From Gemmatimonadota bacterium (GTDB taxonomy: Bacteria; Gemmatimonadota; Gemmatimonadetes; Gemmatimonadales; GWC2-71-9), in the NCBI GenBank assembly GCA_029863245.1, contig JAOTVV010000001.1, positions 124,001-188,000 of the forward strand: a stretch of 64,000 nt of DNA. Reading direction: 5' to 3'. The first letter of the stretch is position 1. Each line of letters begins with the position of its first letter. Shown here one piece after another: positions 9,314 through 17,478 of this stretch. The position numbers and the translations under genes are program-made. The notes beneath the pieces were generated by a model. It had not been told where the DNA came from. It did no database searches and was given only the letters and a program-made list of their open reading frames with translations.

Positions 9314-10390
9314 ATGATGAGTTCACGTCCAAACGACGGTTCCCGACTCGCCCGCGCCTCCGCAATGCTCGTGGCGACTGCACTGGCCGTTGGCGCGTGC
9401 GGCGATGCCGCTGCGCCCGGAGACTTCGACGCCGTTCAGACCAATCAGGCCGCGCTCGAAGCGCTGGGACCATTCGCTGGTAACCCGGCCATCGAAGCGA
9501 TGGGCCTGCTGACCACCGCCATGCCGGACTTCGGGGCCGCTCCGGTCGCCCCGGCCATGCCGGCCGCTGACGGAATGCCCATCCCAGAGAACCTCCGGCT
9601 CCTCACGCAGGTCGCGCCGTTCCTGAGCCCGACGCAGCCGGCCGTGATCTTCCCGGCTGACCTCCTAGGCAAGACGCTGGTCTACAACGGCTCGACCGGC
9701 AAATACGAGGTCGCCCCGGACAGCACCACCGCGCCGGCCATCGGCATTCGCCTCATCCTGTATGCAGTCGATCCGATCTTCCATCAGCCCATCGATCCGC
9801 TCACACAGGTCGGGTATCTCGAATTGACCGACGAAGGGACCCCCGCGGCCGATCGCCTGGGGGCGATCGCCGTCGTGAACGGGATCACGTATCTGGAGTA
9901 TCTGGCCAGCGCGGTGGTCACTACCTCCAGCCTCACCTTCACGGCCGAAGGCTACCTGTCGGATGGGACGACCCAGGTCGATTTCTCCCTGTCGCACACC
10001 TGGTCGCAGGTCGACGGATTCCACCTGTCGTACGCGATCGACGTTCCGTCGAAGGGCGTGGGCCTCACGGTCACGGCGAACCTCGATCCGCAATCCGAGA
10101 TGGGGACGTACGAGCTGACCGTTTACGATGGCGGTAGCTCGGTCGTTCTGTCTGTCCAGGCCACCCCGACGAGCCTGACCGGCTCGGTCACCCATGGCGG
10201 GAACGTCGTGGTGAAGATCTCCGGCACGCCTGAGAACCCGGTGTTCACCGATGGCGCCGACAACCCGCTCACGGCCGAGCAGGTCCAGGCCCTGGGCGAG
10301 CTGTTCAACAGTGTCGGAGCGGTGATCGACGGATTCGACGACCTGCTGATTCCTGCGTATCTTGTGCTCCAGGTGAGTATCGGAGCCTAA
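9314..10390 (+). CDS. Hypothetical secreted lipoprotein
   Basis: A 358-residue protein with a lipoprotein signal: basic start, hydrophobic stretch ASAMLVATALAVG and lipobox AVGAC with the cysteine near residue 29. The mature part has no cysteine cluster. It begins with an Ala/Met/Pro-rich linker (APVAPAMPAADGMP), then has long stretches typical of beta-sheet (LTFTAEGYLSDGTTQVDFSLSHTW, LSVQATPTSLTGSVTHGGNVVVKISG). It is probably anchored facing the periplasm or surface. I do not recognise the family. GGAG lies 7 bases before the ATG. The next lipoprotein gene starts 6 bases after its stop, so they are probably co-transcribed. Confidence 0.75.
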   Translation: MMSSRPNDGSRLARASAMLVATALAVGACGDAAAPGDFDAVQTNQAALEALGPFAGNPAIEAMGLLTTAMPDFGAAPVAPAMPAADGMPIPENLRLLTQVAPFLSPTQPAVIFPADLLGKTLVYNGSTGKYEVAPDSTTAPAIGIRLILYAVDPIFHQPIDPLTQVGYLELTDEGTPAADRLGAIAVVNGITYLEYLASAVVTTSSLTFTAEGYLSDGTTQVDFSLSHTWSQVDGFHLSYAIDVPSKGVGLTVTANLDPQSEMGTYELTVYDGGSSVVLSVQATPTSLTGSVTHGGNVVVKISGTPENPVFTDGADNPLTAEQVQALGELFNSVGAVIDGFDDLLIPAYLVLQVSIGA

Positions 10391-10396
10391 GTATCG

Positions 10397-11203
10397 ATGA
10401 TCGGCAGGCTGCTACTTGGCGGCCCGTTCGTTGTGGCTCTGTTCACGGCGTGCGGGCCGCCAAGTGATTCTGGGGATCTCATATTCGTCGATGGCCGCGC
10501 CGTGACGGCTGTCGGCGATTCCGTGCTAGCCATCACTCGGCAGGGCCAGTCCTCCATCATCCTCCGCGACCGTCGGACCGGAGCCGTATACACGCGGGAT
10601 TCGGAGGCCCTCCACAGCCCCCATCACGTCCAAGAACGGGACGGCATGTGGTACGTCTCGGATGTCGACGATGAGGGGGCCTGGATCGTCATCTTCGATG
10701 CGCAGTGGGAGGTCGTCGATCGCCTCAGCGTGGATACCCTGGCGACCGCGCCGCACCAGTTCGCCGTCCTACCCGATGGACGGATCGTGGTGGAGGGCAG
10801 GAACGCCCGACTCGTCGCGATCGACGGTGACAGCTTGCACACGTTCGCGCTGTTCGACCCCGCCACGCGCACGGGGCTCGTGGTGGCCGCGCTGGGAGGC
10901 GTCATTCATGCCGTTCCCGACCGCTACATCACGCTGTACAACGCCAACGGCAACGTCCGGTGGCGACTCCCCTGGAAATGGCACGATGAGGTCTTCGTGA
11001 GCGATCTGTCCGTGGACGCGCACGGCCGGATCCACATGCTCGCAAGCGAGGGAGGAGCGCGCAGCCGCTTTGTCTGCTTCACCCTCTCCCCAACGACGGG
11101 GGAAGTGGTCCGATGGTCGGAGCCCGGTCCGGCGGCGACGTTCCTCGCAACCCCGCTGGGCGAGATCGTGCCCGACAGTGTGGACCACTGGTTGCGGCGG
11201 TGA
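10397..11203 (+). CDS. Hypothetical lipoprotein, beta-propeller-like
   Basis: A 268-residue protein with signal MIGRLLLGGPFVVALFTAC; the lipobox cysteine is residue 19. The mature sequence has repeated short strand-turn units such as AITRQGQSSIILRDRRTGAVYTRD, WYVSDVDDEGAWIVIFD, FAVLPDGRIVVEGRNARLVAID and LSVDAHGRIHMLASEG. These resemble blades of an NHL or 6-bladed propeller sensor. No enzyme motif is visible. It is likely co-expressed with the preceding lipoprotein. Its stop is 7 bases from the convergent dnaJ stop. Confidence 0.72.
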   Translation: MIGRLLLGGPFVVALFTACGPPSDSGDLIFVDGRAVTAVGDSVLAITRQGQSSIILRDRRTGAVYTRDSEALHSPHHVQERDGMWYVSDVDDEGAWIVIFDAQWEVVDRLSVDTLATAPHQFAVLPDGRIVVEGRNARLVAIDGDSLHTFALFDPATRTGLVVAALGGVIHAVPDRYITLYNANGNVRWRLPWKWHDEVFVSDLSVDAHGRIHMLASEGGARSRFVCFTLSPTTGEVVRWSEPGPAATFLATPLGEIVPDSVDHWLRR

Positions 11204-11210
11204 AGGCGGG

Positions 11211-12299
11211 TTAGTACTTGAGGCCGGCCGAGTCGGCGAACTGCCGTAGCGCCTCCACCTGGGCCGGCGTGAGATCCTCGGGGATCGTCACGGTGACCTC
11301 GACGATCTGATCGCCCCGTGTGTTTCCCTTGGCAATGCCCTGCCCACGAATACGGAAGCGCCGTCCCGGCTGCGTGCCAGGCGGAATGTTGAGGACCACT
11401 CGGCGACCATCGATTGTGCGCACCTTGATCTTGGCGCCGAGCACCGCCTGCACGAGGTTGACGGGCACCGTGCAGTGCACGGCGAGGCCTTCCCGACGGA
11501 AGAACCGGTCGGGCGCTACCTGGAAGGTGACGATGAGATCGCCCGGCGGACCGGCGTCAGAGCTTCGCTGTCCCTGGCCCTTGAGGCGCACTTTCTGGCC
11601 GGAATCGGTGCCGGGCGCGACCGTCACCAGCAGCCGCTTGTTCACATCGATTTCCGCGGATCCGCTGCATCGTCCGCACGCCTGGCTCGGGATCTTGCCG
11701 CGGCCGCGACAGGCGGGACACGGCCGCGTGACCGCAAACCCGCCCTGCCCGAACGTGACGGTGCCCCGTCCCTTGCATTCCTGGCAAATGTCGACCTTGG
11801 CCCCGGCTGCTGCCCCCGTGCCGCCACACACGGGGCAAGCCTCCGTCACGGCCACCGTGACAGGGATCTTGCCACCCAGCGCCGCCGTGCGAAACGGGAT
11901 CTCGGCCGACACCTCGATCGGGTCGGCGCCGGCCGATCGCTTTCCCTTGCCGAAGATGGAAGAGAAGAGATCCCCCAGGCCGCCGAATCCCGGGAATCCC
12001 CCGAAATCGACGTCCTCCATCCGAACCGACCCGCCACGCGACGTCCGGCCGAATCCACCGCCGCTGGGTGAAAACGCGCCGTACTTCCGCATGGTGTCGT
12101 ACTTCTTGCGCTGTGCTTGATCACTCAGTACGCCGTAGGCCTCCCCGATCTCCTTGAAGCGCTCGGCGGCCGAGTCGTCACTGGGATTGGCATCTGGATG
12201 GTACTTCTTGGCGAGCCGCCGATACGCCTTCTTGATCTCGGCTTCGGGGGCCTTTTCGGAAACCCCTAGCACACGATAGTAGTCCTTGGCGGGCGGCAT
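11211..12299 (-). CDS. dnaJ: Chaperone DnaJ
   Basis: A 362-residue type I Hsp40 co-chaperone. The J domain is at residues 1-70, with HPD in KKYHPDANPS. A short Gly/Phe linker follows (FGGFPGFGGLGDLF), then the zinc region with CPVCGGTG, CQECKGRG and CPACRGRG. The fourth repeat is CGRCSGSA, in which the last glycine is replaced by alanine. The C-terminal substrate domains include GDLIVTFQVAPDRFFRREG. It lies 10 bases after grpE, and together they would drive the DnaK nucleotide cycle. dnaK itself is not in the window. Confidence 0.95.
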   Translation of the reverse strand: MPPAKDYYRVLGVSEKAPEAEIKKAYRRLAKKYHPDANPSDDSAAERFKEIGEAYGVLSDQAQRKKYDTMRKYGAFSPSGGGFGRTSRGGSVRMEDVDFGGFPGFGGLGDLFSSIFGKGKRSAGADPIEVSAEIPFRTAALGGKIPVTVAVTEACPVCGGTGAAAGAKVDICQECKGRGTVTFGQGGFAVTRPCPACRGRGKIPSQACGRCSGSAEIDVNKRLLVTVAPGTDSGQKVRLKGQGQRSSDAGPPGDLIVTFQVAPDRFFRREGLAVHCTVPVNLVQAVLGAKIKVRTIDGRRVVLNIPPGTQPGRRFRIRGQGIAKGNTRGDQIVEVTVTIPEDLTPAQVEALRQFADSAGLKY

Positions 12300-12309
12300 C
12301 GGTCAGGTC

Positions 12310-12957
12310 CTAGGCGTCCGCGGTGGTCCCTTCAGCCTGCTGCTCCCCCTCGATCCAGACGACAACACGCGCCGGACGGAGCAGCACCTCGCCAAGCCGG
12401 TATCCCGGCTGAAGCACGGAGCCCACCGTTCCCGGCAGCCCGTCTCCGCTGGCCGGTCGGGTCGCCACGGCTTCGTGGAGGTTCGGATCGAACGGTTCGC
12501 CTTCGGCACCGACGCGCTGAAACCCGGCGTGCTCCAACTCCCGCATCAGCTTCTGCTCCACGAGATGCACGCCGTTGATGACGTCGTGGACGGTGGCGTT
12601 GGCAGCCTCCAGTGCCACGACGCGCCCCAGGTCGTCCAGCGCCTCCAGCAGCTTGCGGGCAAACTCCGCCTGCGACCGCTGCCGGAGCTCGGCGCGCTCA
12701 CGAACGGCCCGCTTGCGGAAATTGTCGAATTCGGCGGCCAGACGCAGATAGCGATCATTCTGCTCCTCCAGCTCCGCCGCCAGCCGCTCTACGGCCTCCG
12801 ACGCCTCGACCCTCTCCACCCCCTCGTCTAGCTCATCCGGGGGGGTCGCCACTTCGGCAACACCCGGCTCATCTCTCACCGGCTCGTTGGCCTGCTGCAC
12901 AGATGTCTCCTCCACGGCCTCACCGTCTTCCACTGACTTTCTTCGTTTTCGGCTCAT
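12310..12957 (-). CDS. grpE: Nucleotide exchange factor GrpE
   Basis: A 215-residue DnaK exchange factor. A long acidic, probably disordered head (residues 1-60) is followed by the paired-helix region with RYLRLAAEFDNFRKRAVRERAEL. The C-terminal beta domain contains VGAEGEPFDPNLHEAVAT and LQPGYRLGEVLLRPARVVV. It is the first gene of the grpE-dnaJ operon, about 40 bases downstream of a TATAAT promoter. I see no CIRCE inverted repeat in the leader, so HrcA control is not evident. Confidence 0.95.
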   Translation of the reverse strand: MSRKRRKSVEDGEAVEETSVQQANEPVRDEPGVAEVATPPDELDEGVERVEASEAVERLAAELEEQNDRYLRLAAEFDNFRKRAVRERAELRQRSQAEFARKLLEALDDLGRVVALEAANATVHDVINGVHLVEQKLMRELEHAGFQRVGAEGEPFDPNLHEAVATRPASGDGLPGTVGSVLQPGYRLGEVLLRPARVVVWIEGEQQAEGTTADA

Positions 12958-12999
12958 TCGTCACTCGACTGGTCTGCTGGCCTACTTCCGGAACCTTGC

Positions 13000-13030
13000 A
13001 TTATAGCGTCCAGAGCCAGAACCGTACCAA
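13000..13030 (-). promoter_or_regulatory. Putative promoter of grpE-dnaJ
   Basis: On the minus strand TTGGTA is followed by a 19-base spacer and a perfect TATAAT, placing the start of transcription roughly 35 bases before the grpE ATG. The spacer is longer than ideal, but the -10 match stands out in this GC-rich sequence. Confidence 0.5.
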
Positions 13031-13068
13031 GGATGTCTGCCAATCCGACGGCCCTGGGTGCGCCACCG

Positions 13069-14343
13069 CTACGACCGGGCAAGGAGCAAACGCAGCAGGT
13101 CGAGGGCCGCCTGAGTGCTGCGGGACCGTACTTCTTGTCGCGAGCCTGGTAGGTGCAGGGTCCTCACCACCGACCGCTCCAGGGCTCGGGCGGCGACCAC
13201 GACTGTACCGACCGGCTTTTCCGGGGTCCCGCCAGACGGTCCGGCCACGCCGGTCACGGCAATCGCCGACTCGGTGTGAAACCGCTTGGCAACGCCCTCG
13301 GCCATCGCGAGAGCCACCACTTCGCTGACTGCGCCCTCGGCGGCCAACACAACCGGCGGTACACCGAGGTCCCGGGCTTTCGAATCGTTGGCATAGGCGA
13401 TGATGCCCCCGACGAACACGTCCGACGCCCCTGGGATGGCAGTCAGTCGGGAGCCGACCATGCCCCCGGTGCACGATTCGGCCACGGCGAGGCGCCACCC
13501 TCGGGCCCGGAGGCCCGCCAGCACGACCTCGGCGAGATCGACCTCTCCCGGACCGTAGTAGCGCTCTCCGATGGCATCCTGGATGCGGGCAGCGGCCCGG
13601 AGCAGCGGGCCGTCCCCGTCCCCCTCCCCCTCCCCCTCCCCCCGGTCCGCCACCTGGGCGGTGAGCCGCAGATCAACCCCTTCCCAACCAGGCAGATAGG
13701 CCAGGCTCACCCCCTCAAGCCCGGGCTCCAGGCCAGCCAGCAGGTCGGCCAGCCCCGATTCGGTGACACCTGTCGTGCGGAGCGTGTGAGAACGGATGGG
13801 CCACCCGCGGTGGCCTTCCCGGCTCATGAGCCCTTCGATGAACGGCACCACGTGGTCCCCGAGCATCTGCCGCATCTCGGCGGGAACCCCGGGCAACAGC
13901 ACTGCCGTACCGAGTGGGCCCTGGAGAATGAGGCCGGGCGCGGTGCCGCGGGCGTTCGGGATCCTGGTGGCCCCTCGCGGGAATTCTGCTTGGGAGCGGT
14001 TGCTGAGGGGCATAGGCGCGCGCCGGAACCGGGCGAAACGGCGCGTCAGCGCCCCCAGATAGGCCTCGTCGAGCTCGAGCGGCGCTCCGAACAGCCGGGC
14101 CACAGCCGTCTTGGTGACGTCGTCTTTGGTCGGACCCAGACCGCCGGTCACCACGGCTAGCTTCGTGTGGCGCAGACTGCCTGCAACCGCATCGCGAATT
14201 GCGCGTTCGTCGTCCCCCACGGTGACGCGGCGTGTTACGCGTGCGCCCACGGCCGCGAGAGCGCGGGCAATGTCTGCGGCGTTGCTGTCGAGGGTGAAAC
14301 CGAGAAGGAGCTCCGTGCCGACCGTGACGATCTCAAGCTCCAT
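13069..14343 (-). CDS. cinA: CinA family protein (MoCF-like domain + nicotinamide-nucleotide amidase)
   Basis: About 424 residues. The N-terminal MoCF/COG1058 half begins MELEIVTVGTELLLGFTLDSNAADIA and contains VVTGGLGPTKDDVTK. The C-terminal PncC half contains LAVAESCTGGMVGSRLTAIPGASDVFVGGIIAY and AIAVTGVAGPSGGTPEKPVGTV. In other bacteria the halves act as ADP-ribose pyrophosphatase and NMN deamidase in pyridine-nucleotide salvage. The linker between them is an odd Gly/Glu/Asp run (RGEGEGEGDGDGP) encoded by a short 6-base repeat. The start overlaps the pgsA end by 11 bases; the 79 residues the ORF track puts before it are pgsA read in another frame. Confidence 0.92.
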   Translation of the reverse strand: MELEIVTVGTELLLGFTLDSNAADIARALAAVGARVTRRVTVGDDERAIRDAVAGSLRHTKLAVVTGGLGPTKDDVTKTAVARLFGAPLELDEAYLGALTRRFARFRRAPMPLSNRSQAEFPRGATRIPNARGTAPGLILQGPLGTAVLLPGVPAEMRQMLGDHVVPFIEGLMSREGHRGWPIRSHTLRTTGVTESGLADLLAGLEPGLEGVSLAYLPGWEGVDLRLTAQVADRGEGEGEGDGDGPLLRAAARIQDAIGERYYGPGEVDLAEVVLAGLRARGWRLAVAESCTGGMVGSRLTAIPGASDVFVGGIIAYANDSKARDLGVPPVVLAAEGAVSEVVALAMAEGVAKRFHTESAIAVTGVAGPSGGTPEKPVGTVVVAARALERSVVRTLHLPGSRQEVRSRSTQAALDLLRLLLARS

Positions 14344-15001
14344 CGTGCGACGTGCCCTGCGCGGTCGACGCTCCCCGAAACAGCCTCCGATATCGATACA
14401 CGTAGTACACGAGCGAGTAGGCGGTGAGCAGGACCGCTCCCGCCAGCGTGATGGCAACCACGGTACCGTGGAACTGCTCCCAGAACGAGCCGAGCCACCC
14501 GCCCTGCCATCCGAATGCGGCACGCATGTCTTTCCACGCGAACCACAGGATCGTGGCACCGATGAAGACGTCCTGCACAATCGTCTTGATCTTCCCGGCC
14601 TTGGCCGCCGCGATCACCACCCCGCGGCGTTTGGCGACCTGGCGGAACACGGTCATCACGACTTCTCTGCCGACCAAGAGCAGCGCGACCCACAGGGGGA
14701 GGTTCCCCCACCATGGAATCTCGTACTGTCGCATGGGATAGCGGCTGATCCAGTAGATGGGGATCAGCGTGGCCACGAGCAGCAGTTTGTCGGCGAGCGG
14801 GTCGAGGAGTTTGCCGAGGTCGGTGATCTCGCCACGTTCGCGTGCCAGGCGCCCGTCGTAGATGTCGCTGATCGCCGCCGCGAGGAACACCACGAACGCG
14901 ATGAGTTTTGGCGTATACCCCCTGATGAACGGCAGGAGCGCAATGACTGGCGCCAGTGCGATGCGCGCAACGGTGAGGATGTTGGGCAGAGTCCAGATCA
15001 C
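14333..15001 (-). CDS. pgsA: CDP-diacylglycerol-glycerol-3-phosphate 3-phosphatidyltransferase
   Basis: A 222-residue inner-membrane enzyme that makes phosphatidylglycerol phosphate, the first committed step to PG and cardiolipin. The CDP-alcohol phosphotransferase motif reads DIYDGRLARERGEITDLGKLLDPLADK, and four to six hydrophobic segments surround it. Its 3' end overlaps the start of cinA. It begins 10 bases after the mglA stop, so it may be read from the same transcript as the mgl genes. Confidence 0.92.
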   Translation of the reverse strand: MIWTLPNILTVARIALAPVIALLPFIRGYTPKLIAFVVFLAAAISDIYDGRLARERGEITDLGKLLDPLADKLLLVATLIPIYWISRYPMRQYEIPWWGNLPLWVALLLVGREVVMTVFRQVAKRRGVVIAAAKAGKIKTIVQDVFIGATILWFAWKDMRAAFGWQGGWLGSFWEQFHGTVVAITLAGAVLLTAYSLVYYVYRYRRLFRGASTAQGTSHDGA

Positions 15002-15011
15002 CGCGGACCCC

Positions 15012-15686
15012 TCAGCTCAGCGTGCGGAGCACCATCTTGGCGACCGCCTTGAGCGTGTCGAAAACACCGTCTCCGGTAATCGCCACCGACTCGAAATACG
15101 GCGCCCGCTGGATCCAGACACCGTCCCGCTGCTCGATGAGCGATTCGCCGGCGTGCCGCGGATCGGGCACGGGTTTCTGCTTGCTCGGCTCGGTAACTTC
15201 CCAGCCGGGGTTGACCTGTCCCTGCAGCTCGCGAATGGGTGCGGCGTTGGGGAGGTCACGCTTGTTGTACTGAATGACGAAGGGGAGCTTGGTGAGGTCG
15301 TACCCGTACTCCGACATGTTGTCGTACAGATTCTGCATGGACTCTGCGTTCGCCTCCATGCGCTCGACTTGACTGTCGGCGACGAACACGATGCCGTCGA
15401 CCCCCTTGAGGATGAGCTTGCGCGACGCGTTGTAGTAAACCTGCCCCGGCACCGTGTACAGGTGGAAGCGGGTCTTGAACCCGCGAATCGTCCCCATATC
15501 GACGGGTAGGAAGTCGAAGAAGAGCGTCCGCTCGGTTTCGGTGGCGAGCGATACCATCTTCCCCCGCGTTTCCGGGGCGACTTTGGTGTACACGTGTTCG
15601 AGGTTCGTGGTCTTACCGCCCAGCCCCGGCCCGTAGTACACGAGCTTGCAGTTGATCTCGCGAGAGGCGTAGTTGATCATTGACAT
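15012..15686 (-). CDS. mglA: MglA-type Ras-like GTPase
   Basis: A 224-residue small GTPase of the MglA family. The P-loop is [17 protein letters not shown], the switch region is [34 protein letters not shown], and the base-specificity motif is NKRDLP. In Myxococcus and Thermus MglA sets cell polarity and, with MglB, directs type IV pili or gliding. The start begins [16 protein letters not shown]. An extended 40-residue C-terminal region after position 180 is usual for the group. The Roadblock gene ends 18 bases upstream. Motility or pilus partners are not in the window, so the output is unknown. Confidence 0.94.
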   Translation of the reverse strand: MSMINYASREINCKLVYYGPGLGGKTTNLEHVYTKVAPETRGKMVSLATETERTLFFDFLPVDMGTIRGFKTRFHLYTVPGQVYYNASRKLILKGVDGIVFVADSQVERMEANAESMQNLYDNMSEYGYDLTKLPFVIQYNKRDLPNAAPIRELQGQVNPGWEVTEPSKQKPVPDPRHAGESLIEQRDGVWIQRAPYFESVAITGDGVFDTLKAVAKMVLRTLS

Positions 15687-15704
15687 GGTCGAACGAGCCT
15701 CCGC

Positions 15705-16208
15705 CTAATCCCCGAATAGTCTGTCAATCTCGTCTTCGGCTCCCGCGAGCGGGCCGCTGGGTCGCTGCTGCGGCCCACCGGCCTCCGCCGATGCCGCTCG
15801 ACGGAAGATCTGCTCGAACAGCGCAGCGAGATCCGCCACGGTCTGCTTGACGCGCAGCCGCACCAGCCCGACCGTGGTCCGCTCGTCGAAGAGCACGACG
15901 AGAATGACGCGCCGCGCGACGTCGGCCAGATACATCGACTCGTGCTCCCCCTGGTGGAAGAGCGAGGCAAACTCCGGCTCGCCGATCATCTTGGCGAGCT
16001 GGTCGTTGGCGCTGAAGTCGGCGGCGGTCAGCGACGCGAACGCGGTGGGGTCGAACGAAAGCTGCTCCCCCGTACTCGCGAGTAGCTGACCGGCGCGATC
16101 AACCAGCAGCGCGCACCGTGCGTTCGACTCCTTTAGGAGTGAAGCCAAATGCGCGGTGATCTGCCGATGGTGGCGCTCGTCCAGCGACCACGTGCCCGCA
16201 CCAGTCAT
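15705..16208 (-). CDS. mglB: Roadblock/LC7 protein, likely MglB (GTPase-activating partner of MglA)
   Basis: A 167-residue protein whose first 125 residues follow the Roadblock/LC7 pattern: helix LASLLKESNARCALLVDRAGQLLAS, the central SLTAADFSANDQLAKMIGEPEFASLFHQGE and a strand pair YLADVARRVILVVLFDE. MglB dimers act as GAP for MglA. A C-terminal tail rich in Pro/Gly/Glu is not part of the domain. The adjacent mglA supports the assignment. It overlaps the stop of the small gene before it by 4 bases (ATGA). Confidence 0.88.
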   Translation of the reverse strand: MTGAGTWSLDERHHRQITAHLASLLKESNARCALLVDRAGQLLASTGEQLSFDPTAFASLTAADFSANDQLAKMIGEPEFASLFHQGEHESMYLADVARRVILVVLFDERTTVGLVRLRVKQTVADLAALFEQIFRRAASAEAGGPQQRPSGPLAGAEDEIDRLFGD

Positions 16209-16489
16209 CCGGTCCTCACCTCAGCGAGTCTCGCTTCCATGCGCCGAACGATCCGTTCCGCGCGGCGACGCAACATGGGATGCTGCTCCCACGTCAGGTA
16301 GTCGTGCAACAGGCGAACCGCTTCGACCGAGGGATGCTTACCCACATAGCTCAACGCCGAAAGGCGCCGCAGCGGGCGACCGCTGAACAAGGCTCGGCGA
16401 TGCCGTCCGACCGACTGCTGTGCCAACACGGCGCCGACGACCGCCCCGACCCCGAAGCCCACCACCAACACCTGCACTCGCCGGCTCAT
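16205..16489 (-). CDS. Small membrane-anchored protein of unknown function
   Basis: 94 residues. A single N-terminal membrane segment (VQVLVVGFGVGAVVGAVLAQQ) is followed by a basic helical domain with HEAT-like spacing (KHPSVEAVRLLHDYLTWEQHPMLRRRAERIVRRMEARL). The start chosen is the ATG of MSRRVQVL, 2 bases past the recR stop; the longer track ORF is recR in another frame. It sits between recR and mglB and could tether something to the membrane near the polarity proteins, but that is a guess. Confidence 0.75.
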   Translation of the reverse strand: MSRRVQVLVVGFGVGAVVGAVLAQQSVGRHRRALFSGRPLRRLSALSYVGKHPSVEAVRLLHDYLTWEQHPMLRRRAERIVRRMEARLAEVRTG

Positions 16490-16491
16490 GA

Positions 16492-17085
16492 TCACTCCAT
16501 TTCGCGCCGTGCTGCGAGGGCCCGTGCGATCGTGACGTTGTCGGCATATTCGAGGTCGCCGCCCACCGGCAGGCCCAACGCGATGCGGGTCACGCGCACG
16601 CTCTGTGCCTCCACGATTCCCCGCACGTACGTCGCCGTCACTTCTCCCTCCATCGAGGGATTGGTCGCAACGATCACTTCGCGGACGGACGAGCCGTTGG
16701 ACAGGCGCGCGCGGAGTCCGTCGAGGCGGAGGTCGTCCGGACCGATGCCGTCCAGGGGCGACAAGTGACCGCCGAGTACGTGGTACACGCCGCGGTACTC
16801 CCCGGTCCGTTCGATCGCCCCGATGTCGGATGCTTCTTCGACCACGCACACGGTTGAGCGATCGCGACGCGTGTCCTCGCAGATCACGCAGGGATCCGTC
16901 TCTCCCAGGTTCCCGCACACCGAGCAGGGGCCAACCCGCGTGGCGACGGCGTCCAGGGCGCGAGCCAACCGTCGACCGGCCTCGGGCGGCTGTTTCAGCA
17001 AGAAGTACGTGAGACGCGTCGCGGTCTTTCTCCCGATGCCCGGGAGCTTGCTCAACTCACCGATCAGATCCTCGATCGCCGCCAC
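16492..17085 (-). CDS. recR: Recombination mediator RecR
   Basis: 197 residues. RecR forms a ring with RecO that loads RecA at gaps. It has the helix-hairpin-helix LSKLPGIGRKTATRLTYFLL, a four-cysteine zinc finger (CSVCGNLGETDPCVIC) and a Toprim domain starting TVCVVEEASDIGAIERTGEYRGVYHVLGG. It follows ybaB by 3 bases. The order dnaX-ybaB-recR is conserved across many bacteria. Confidence 0.97.
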   Translation of the reverse strand: MAAIEDLIGELSKLPGIGRKTATRLTYFLLKQPPEAGRRLARALDAVATRVGPCSVCGNLGETDPCVICEDTRRDRSTVCVVEEASDIGAIERTGEYRGVYHVLGGHLSPLDGIGPDDLRLDGLRARLSNGSSVREVIVATNPSMEGEVTATYVRGIVEAQSVRVTRIALGLPVGGDLEYADNVTIARALAARREME

Positions 17086-17088
17086 GGC

Positions 17089-17406
17089 TTAGATCGGGAA
17101 TTGGAACGGAAGCGGCATCCCGCCTGCGATCTTCTTCAGCTCGGTCCGGTACAGGTCCTCCGCACGACGCTGCGCGTCGGCGACGGCCGCGAGCACCAAA
17201 TCCTCCAACATCTCGACGTCGGCATCGGTGAGCGCCGCGGGGTCGATCGACACCGACCGCACCTGTCCCCGGCCGTCCGCAGTGACCTTGACCATACCCC
17301 CACCGGCCGAGCCGGTAACGCTCTGCTCGGCGAGTTCCGTCTGCATTTGGGTCAGCCGTCCCTGCATCTGCTGGCCCAGTTGAAGAAGCTGAGAAAGATC
17401 AGCCAT
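17089..17406 (-). CDS. ybaB: YbaB/EbfC nucleoid-associated protein
   Basis: A 105-residue dimeric DNA-binding protein. The coiled N-terminal helix (LLQLGQQMQGRLTQMQTELAEQ) is followed by the core strand region VTGSAGGGMVKVTADGRGQVRSVSIDP and the helix DADVEMLEDLVLAAVADAQRRAEDLYRTEL. These proteins bind DNA as tweezer-like dimers and are nearly always linked to dnaX and recR, as here. Confidence 0.95.
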   Translation of the reverse strand: MADLSQLLQLGQQMQGRLTQMQTELAEQSVTGSAGGGMVKVTADGRGQVRSVSIDPAALTDADVEMLEDLVLAAVADAQRRAEDLYRTELKKIAGGMPLPFQFPI

Positions 17407-17478
17407 AGGTGTGTGGTGAGAGTTCTAGGTTTCCCGACCCGAACGTGCAAGCTACCCTACCCCCAGAAGCCTCGCAAG

